From: Rhodospirillales bacterium
GTDB taxonomy: Bacteria; Pseudomonadota; Alphaproteobacteria; Acetobacterales; Acetobacteraceae
Length of the DNA: 9,673 nucleotides
Assembly (NCBI GenBank): GCA_028866445.1
Contig: JAGWIE010000033.1
Coordinates: 1-9,673, forward strand
Direction of reading: 5' to 3'
In this document: piece by piece, positions 6,782-9,673 of the stretch
How the letters are laid out: each line of letters opens with the position of its first letter
How positions within the stretch are numbered: position 1 is the stretch's first letter
Made by a program: the position numbers and the translations under genes
Notes under the pieces: generated by a model
Seen by the model: the letters and a program-made list of their open reading frames with translations, nothing else
Databases searched by the model: none
What the model was told of the DNA's origin: nothing

Positions 6782-8185
6782 ATGAGCTTTTCACATAAAT
6801 TTCCCGCCAGCTCCTTACGCGAATACGATATTCGCGGCATTGTCGGCGAAACCTTGAACGAGGCGGATGCCTTCGCCATTGGCCGCGTATTCGGCTCCAT
6901 CGTCGCCGAGGCTGGCGGCAAAAAAGTTGTCGCCGGGCGCGATGGCCGGCTTTCTTCCCCGTCTCTTGCCAAGGCGCTCATCGAAGGGCTGATCGCCTCT
7001 GGCATGGAGGTAGTGGATGTCGGCCAGGGGCCGACGCCGATGCTCTATTACGCCTCCTTCACCGAGCCCGCTGATGGCGCGGTGATGGTGACAGGCAGCC
7101 ACAACCCGGCGAATTATAACGGTTTCAAAATGATGCTGAAGAACAAGCCGTTCTTCGGCGCGCAGATTCAAGACCTCGGTGCCCGCGCGGCCAAGGGCCA
7201 GGTGATACCCGAAGCCAAGGGCAGCGTGAGCGGGAAGGACATCTCCGATGCCTATATCACCCGTTTGCTGAAAGACTGGGACGGCACGCGCGAGCTGAAA
7301 ATTGTATGGGATAACGGCAACGGTGCCGCGGGTGATGTGCTGCGCAAGCTGGCCGCCAAGCTGCCTGGCAAGCACAAGCTGCTTTTTGCCGAGGTGGATG
7401 GCGCCTTCCCCAACCATCACCCAGACCCCACCGTGCCGAAGAACCTGGAAGCCCTGGTTGAAGCCGTGAAGAAGGAAGGCGCTGACGTGGGCGTCGCTTT
7501 CGATGGCGACGCTGACCGGATCGGCCTGGTGGACAATGAAGGCCATATTCTGTTCGGCGACCAGTTCCTGGTGCTCATGGCCCGGGACGTGCTGAAAGCC
7601 CATCCCGGCGGCACCATCATCGCCGATGTGAAAGCCAGCCAGGTGCTGTTCGACGAAGTGGCGAAGGCGGGCGGCAAACCGCTGATGTGGAAAACCGGCC
7701 ATTCGCTTATCAAATCCAAAATGGCCGAAACCAAAGCCCCGCTGGCGGGGGAAATGTCCGGCCATATTTTCTATAACGACAAATGGTACGGGTTTGACGA
7801 TGCGCTTTACGCCGCCGTGCGCGTGCTGGGCGTGATCGCCCGCATGAACGAAACCGTGGGCGAATTCCGCGCCTCGCTGCCGCAAGTGCTCAACACGCCG
7901 GAATTGCGGTTCGACTGCCCGGACGAACGCAAATTCGCCGTGGTGGCGGAAGTGGCGGAGCGGCTGAAGGAAAGCGGCGCGAAAGTATCCGACACCGACG
8001 GCGTGCGCGTGAACACCGAGGATGGCTGGTGGCTGCTGCGCGCTTCCAACACCCAGGCGGTGCTGGTGGCGCGGGCTGAAGCCAGCTCCGGGGCTGGGCT
8101 GATGCGGCTTAAATCCGCTCTTGCGGCACAACTTTCCGCTTCGGGCCTAGCACCGGATTTCTCAGCCCCTTCAGCGGGGCATTAA
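6782..8185 (+). CDS. Phosphomannomutase/phosphoglucomutase (AlgC/ManB type)
   Basis: This alpha-D-phosphohexomutase interconverts the 6- and 1-phosphates of glucose and/or mannose through a phosphoserine. The product is 467 aa, near the 463 aa of Pseudomonas AlgC. Catalytic elements are in the expected order: the active-site TGSHNP with Ser106, the Mg2+ loop DGDADR (241-246), the sugar-specificity loop GEMSGH (323-328), and the phosphate-binding RASNTQ (420-425). Spacing matches AlgC within one or two residues. A GAGAAG sits 5 nt before ATG 6782. Next to galU, the glucose-6-P to glucose-1-P direction makes sense, while the mannose activity would supply GDP-mannose. The sequence cannot decide the preferred substrate, so I give no gene symbol (pgm, manB and algC are all used). 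The last codons form a short GC hairpin (8165-8180). Confidence 0.94.
   Translation: MSFSHKFPASSLREYDIRGIVGETLNEADAFAIGRVFGSIVAEAGGKKVVAGRDGRLSSPSLAKALIEGLIASGMEVVDVGQGPTPMLYYASFTEPADGAVMVTGSHNPANYNGFKMMLKNKPFFGAQIQDLGARAAKGQVIPEAKGSVSGKDISDAYITRLLKDWDGTRELKIVWDNGNGAAGDVLRKLAAKLPGKHKLLFAEVDGAFPNHHPDPTVPKNLEALVEAVKKEGADVGVAFDGDADRIGLVDNEGHILFGDQFLVLMARDVLKAHPGGTIIADVKASQVLFDEVAKAGGKPLMWKTGHSLIKSKMAETKAPLAGEMSGHIFYNDKWYGFDDALYAAVRVLGVIARMNETVGEFRASLPQVLNTPELRFDCPDERKFAVVAEVAERLKESGAKVSDTDGVRVNTEDGWWLLRASNTQAVLVARAEASSGAGLMRLKSALAAQLSASGLAPDFSAPSAGH
8165..8180 (+). other. Short GC hairpin at the end of the phosphohexomutase gene
   Basis: GCCCC (8165-8169) pairs with GGGGC (8176-8180) around TTCAGC. 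It lies in the last coding residues and is not followed by a T run on the + strand. It could add to transcript end formation or mRNA stability, but is not by itself an intrinsic terminator. Confidence 0.3.
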
Positions 8186-8228
8186 GACAACAACCCCGCC
8201 CTTTCATATCATGCTTAGAAAGGGCGGG
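8184..8228 (-). terminator. Terminator-like hairpin between convergent pgm and coq9
   Basis: CCCGCCCTTTC (8195-8205) and GAAAGGGCGGG (8218-8228) form an 11-bp perfect stem with a 12-nt loop. Read on the - strand, it is followed by GTTGTTGTCTT (down to 8184), a moderately U-rich tail, so it fits an intrinsic terminator for def-coq9. Read on the + strand the same stem lacks a T run, though it may still act as a barrier for galU-pgm transcripts. The stem overlaps the last codons of coq9. Confidence 0.65.
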
Positions 8229-8800
8229 CGCGGCAGCTTTGCCTTCAGCTTGCCAAAGCGCGCCACCCCGGCCAGCCGCCGGTCCAGAAATGCCAGCGTC
8301 TTCTCTGAGTCCATCGAGCTGTCGCTCAGCCAGTAAAACAGCGTGGCACCAAGCACCGCACCCAAAATGGCGCGTTTGCTGTACCAGGACATGTCCGCAC
8401 TCTTATCCCCCGCCGCGAACCACGTTGCATCCGCCATGCGCGCGATGATCTTCGCCAAGCGCGGCGCATTCCCGGGTAGCACCAGCCAGGCCATGGCGCG
8501 GCGCACGGCCTCTTTCTCGCCGCCCATCAGCTCCAGCCGAGCCGCCACCGCCGCCCGCACCCGCTTGGTAAGGCCCATATCAGCCATCTGGCCGCGCTGG
8601 GCAGCAATCATCCGCTCATCACCCAGCTCGAAATAAGCGGCAATCATCTCTGGCCTGCCGCCAGGGAAAGCCAGCGCCGCCTCCTCTGCGTTCCGCCCCA
8701 GCCCGGCAAGCGCCGTATGCAGGGCTTTCACCGTCCAGCCATCAAACGCTGCATTCTGCGCCAGCGCGTCGATCAGCGCGGCTTTCTCGTCATCGATCAT
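8204..8800 (-). CDS. COQ9 family ubiquinone biosynthesis protein
   Basis: COQ9 proteins are lipid-binding partners needed for ubiquinone synthesis, in eukaryotes together with the COQ7 hydroxylase. The bacterial family, mostly alphaproteobacterial, was catalogued as 'rpsU-divergently transcribed' because of its usual position. The product is 198 aa from ATG 8800. The N-terminal part (1-90) is a TetR-like helical region, and the C-terminal part has the family signature WYSKRAILGAVLGATLFYWL (139-158) followed by FLDRRL (171-176) and RFGKLKAKL. AGGAG lies 8 nt upstream. GTG 8803 would add one residue but is only 5 nt from that site. The start shares one base with the def stop (TGATG), implying translational coupling. 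rpsU is divergent beyond def, so the family's habitual neighbourhood is kept with one insertion. Confidence 0.9.
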   Translation of the reverse strand: MIDDEKAALIDALAQNAAFDGWTVKALHTALAGLGRNAEEAALAFPGGRPEMIAAYFELGDERMIAAQRGQMADMGLTKRVRAAVAARLELMGGEKEAVRRAMAWLVLPGNAPRLAKIIARMADATWFAAGDKSADMSWYSKRAILGAVLGATLFYWLSDSSMDSEKTLAFLDRRLAGVARFGKLKAKLPRPPFLSMI

Positions 8801-9330
8801 CACAAAAGCTCCTGACCATAGCGATCCAGCTCCTCATTATAGCCGAACAGCCGGAAATCCTCCATCCGCATCGGGTAGAGCACGCCATCCAGATGGTCCG
8901 TCTCATGCTGCACCACCCGTGCCGCGAAACCTGAGAGTACCTCATCAAAGGCCCGGCCCTGCTCATCCAGCCCGGTAAGCCGGATCTCGTTCCAGCGCGG
9001 CACAGCGGCGCGCAGGCCAGGAATGGAAAGGCAGCCCTCCCAGCCCAGCGCCCGGCCCGCCTCCTCAACCGGCGTCACCACCGGGTTTATCACGGCCCGT
9101 AAAGCAACCCCGTCACCGTCATCAGCCCGGCTGGCGGGCACGTGAAACACAAACAACCTGAGCGGCACATGCACCTGGGGAGCGGCCAGCCCAACCCCGC
9201 CTGCATCCTCCATCGTTTCCGCCAAGGCGCTGATCAGCGCCTTGATTTCAGGGGTGGCGGCATCCTCAATCTCCGCCGCGCGGGCGAGCAATACCGGGTG
9301 GCCCATGCGGGCAATTTTCAGGATCGACAT
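8800..9330 (-). CDS. def: Peptide deformylase
   Basis: The enzyme is a metal (usually Fe2+) hydrolase that removes the N-formyl group from nascent proteins at the ribosome. From ATG 9330 the product is 176 aa, typical for the family. All three catalytic motifs are intact: GVGLAAPQ (45-52), EGCLS (98-102, metal ligand Cys100) and QHETDHLDG (141-149, His142 and His146 as ligands, Glu143 as base). The frame stays open upstream to 9465, but those 45 residues are not deformylase-like and would cover the rpsU leader, so MSILKIARMG is the start. No good Shine-Dalgarno is visible; a GGGG lies about 14 nt upstream. The gene overlaps coq9 by one base and is divergent from rpsU. The usual partner fmt is not adjacent. 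Confidence 0.95.
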   Translation of the reverse strand: MSILKIARMGHPVLLARAAEIEDAATPEIKALISALAETMEDAGGVGLAAPQVHVPLRLFVFHVPASRADDGDGVALRAVINPVVTPVEEAGRALGWEGCLSIPGLRAAVPRWNEIRLTGLDEQGRAFDEVLSGFAARVVQHETDHLDGVLYPMRMEDFRLFGYNEELDRYGQELL

Positions 9331-9359
9331 ATTTGCATGATTGCCCCAGCAGAAATGAT

Positions 9360-9387
9360 TTGGCGAGCGCAGGTTCTGTGCTATAGG
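9360..9387 (+). promoter_or_regulatory. Candidate promoter for rpsU
   Basis: TTGGCG (9360-9365) and TATAGG (9382-9387) are 16 nt apart. The -10 is preceded by TGC (9379-9381), giving an extended -10 form. A start near 9393 would leave a leader of about 80 nt before rpsU. The core CTATAG (9381-9386) is its own reverse complement, so it could in principle also serve def on the other strand, but I see no clear -35 there. Confidence 0.45.
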
Positions 9388-9401
9388 CCGCCCACAGTTC
9401 G

Positions 9402-9458
9402 CGGACCACGGCCCCAATTGGTCGTGCGCCGCGTTTGTCCGTTTTTTATTTTTTGTTT
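9402..9458 (+). promoter_or_regulatory. Terminator-like hairpin plus U-rich tract in the rpsU leader
   Basis: CACGGCC (9407-9413) pairs with GGTCGTG (9420-9426), 7 bp with one G-U and loop CCAATT. Outside it CGGAC (9402-9406) pairs with GTCCG (9437-9441), leaving a 10-nt bulge on the 3' side. TTTTTTATTTTTTGTTT (9442-9458) follows directly. This resembles an attenuator between promoter and gene. A plain S1-binding, U-rich translation enhancer is the simpler alternative for the T tract. Confidence 0.4.
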
Positions 9459-9473
9459 GGAGCATAAAGCCCA

Positions 9474-9673
9474 GTGCAAGTTCTCGTTCGTGACAACAAT
9501 GTCGACCAAGCGCTGAAGGCGCTGAAGAAGAAGCTGCAGCGCGAGGGCGTGTTCCGCGAGATGAAGCTCCGCCGCCATTACGAAAAGCCCTCCGAGCGCC
9601 GCGCCCGCGAAGCCGCCGAGGCTGTTCGCCGCGCCCGCAAGATGGAGCGCAAGCGGATCGAGCGCGAGGGTTT
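9474..9673 (+). CDS. rpsU: 30S ribosomal protein bS21 (start complete, end outside window)
   Basis: bS21 is a small, very basic protein of the 30S platform near the anti-Shine-Dalgarno end of 16S rRNA, needed for efficient initiation. The window shows 66 complete codons from GTG 9474. The protein begins MQVLVRDNNVDQALKALKKK, continues REGVFREMKLRRHYEKPSE, and has an Arg/Lys/Ala-rich C-terminal helix. Family members are about 65-75 aa, so very little is missing. The frame is uninterrupted. GGAG (9459-9462) lies 11 nt before the GTG, a rather long spacing, with the U-rich tract just upstream. It is divergent from def-coq9. Confidence 0.96.
   Translation, partial: MQVLVRDNNVDQALKALKKKLQREGVFREMKLRRHYEKPSERRAREAAEAVRRARKMERKRIEREG

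Noticed and set aside
5818..8131. Long - strand frames opposite galU and the phosphohexomutase (395 and 438 codons)
   Set aside because: They mirror the codon bias of the real genes and have no recognisable motifs. The sense frames carry complete catalytic motifs.
9331..9465. N-terminal extension of def by 45 residues
   Set aside because: The added residues do not look like deformylase and would cover the rpsU promoter and leader. ATG 9330 gives a normal-length enzyme.
1..9673. Search for CRISPR repeats, insertion sequences, toxin-antitoxin pairs, phage genes or defence systems
   Set aside because: No spaced direct repeats, transposase motifs or small toxin-like pairs were found. Almost all sequence is used by conserved housekeeping genes.

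Overview
The window is about 9.7 kb of GC-rich, densely packed core bacterial chromosome. The nusA-ylxR-infB-rbfA order, an IF-2 N-terminus carrying the QSFSHGRSK motif, a COQ9-family ubiquinone protein and an rpsU divergent from it all point to an alphaproteobacterium. A Rhodospirillales/Acetobacteraceae-like lineage is my best guess from general feel, not from a search. I see no mobile element, CRISPR array, tRNA, rRNA or other sign of recent transfer.

Region 1 (1-5734, + strand) is a transcription/translation operon. It holds the 3' part of nusA, a YlxR/L7Ae-type RNA-binding protein, infB (IF-2), rbfA and a Sua5-type threonylcarbamoyl-AMP synthase (tsaC). Most junctions overlap: nusA/ylxR by 62 nt, infB/rbfA by 26 nt and rbfA/tsaC by 20 nt. 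Only ylxR-infB has a gap (61 nt), and it can fold into competing hairpins. The proteins act in sequence on RNA polymerase, ribosome maturation, initiation and tRNA t6A37 modification. The truB-rpsO-pnp genes that often follow rbfA are absent here.

Region 2 (5735-8185, + strand) starts with a 149-nt gap holding a hairpin and a consensus Shine-Dalgarno. Then come galU (UDP-glucose pyrophosphorylase) and a phosphomannomutase/phosphoglucomutase, 22 nt apart. Together they would turn glucose-6-P into UDP-glucose for envelope or exopolysaccharide synthesis.

Region 3 (8186-9673) has a def-coq9 pair on the - strand, coupled by a TGATG stop/start overlap and ending in a terminator-like hairpin that faces pgm. 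Divergent from it is rpsU (bS21), cut by the window end, with a candidate promoter and a structured, U-rich leader.

I found no undescribed multi-gene system. The points most worth a second look are regulatory: the terminator-like rpsU leader, the infB leader hairpins, the pentanucleotide repeat inside infB, and the joining of tsaC to rbfA in place of truB.
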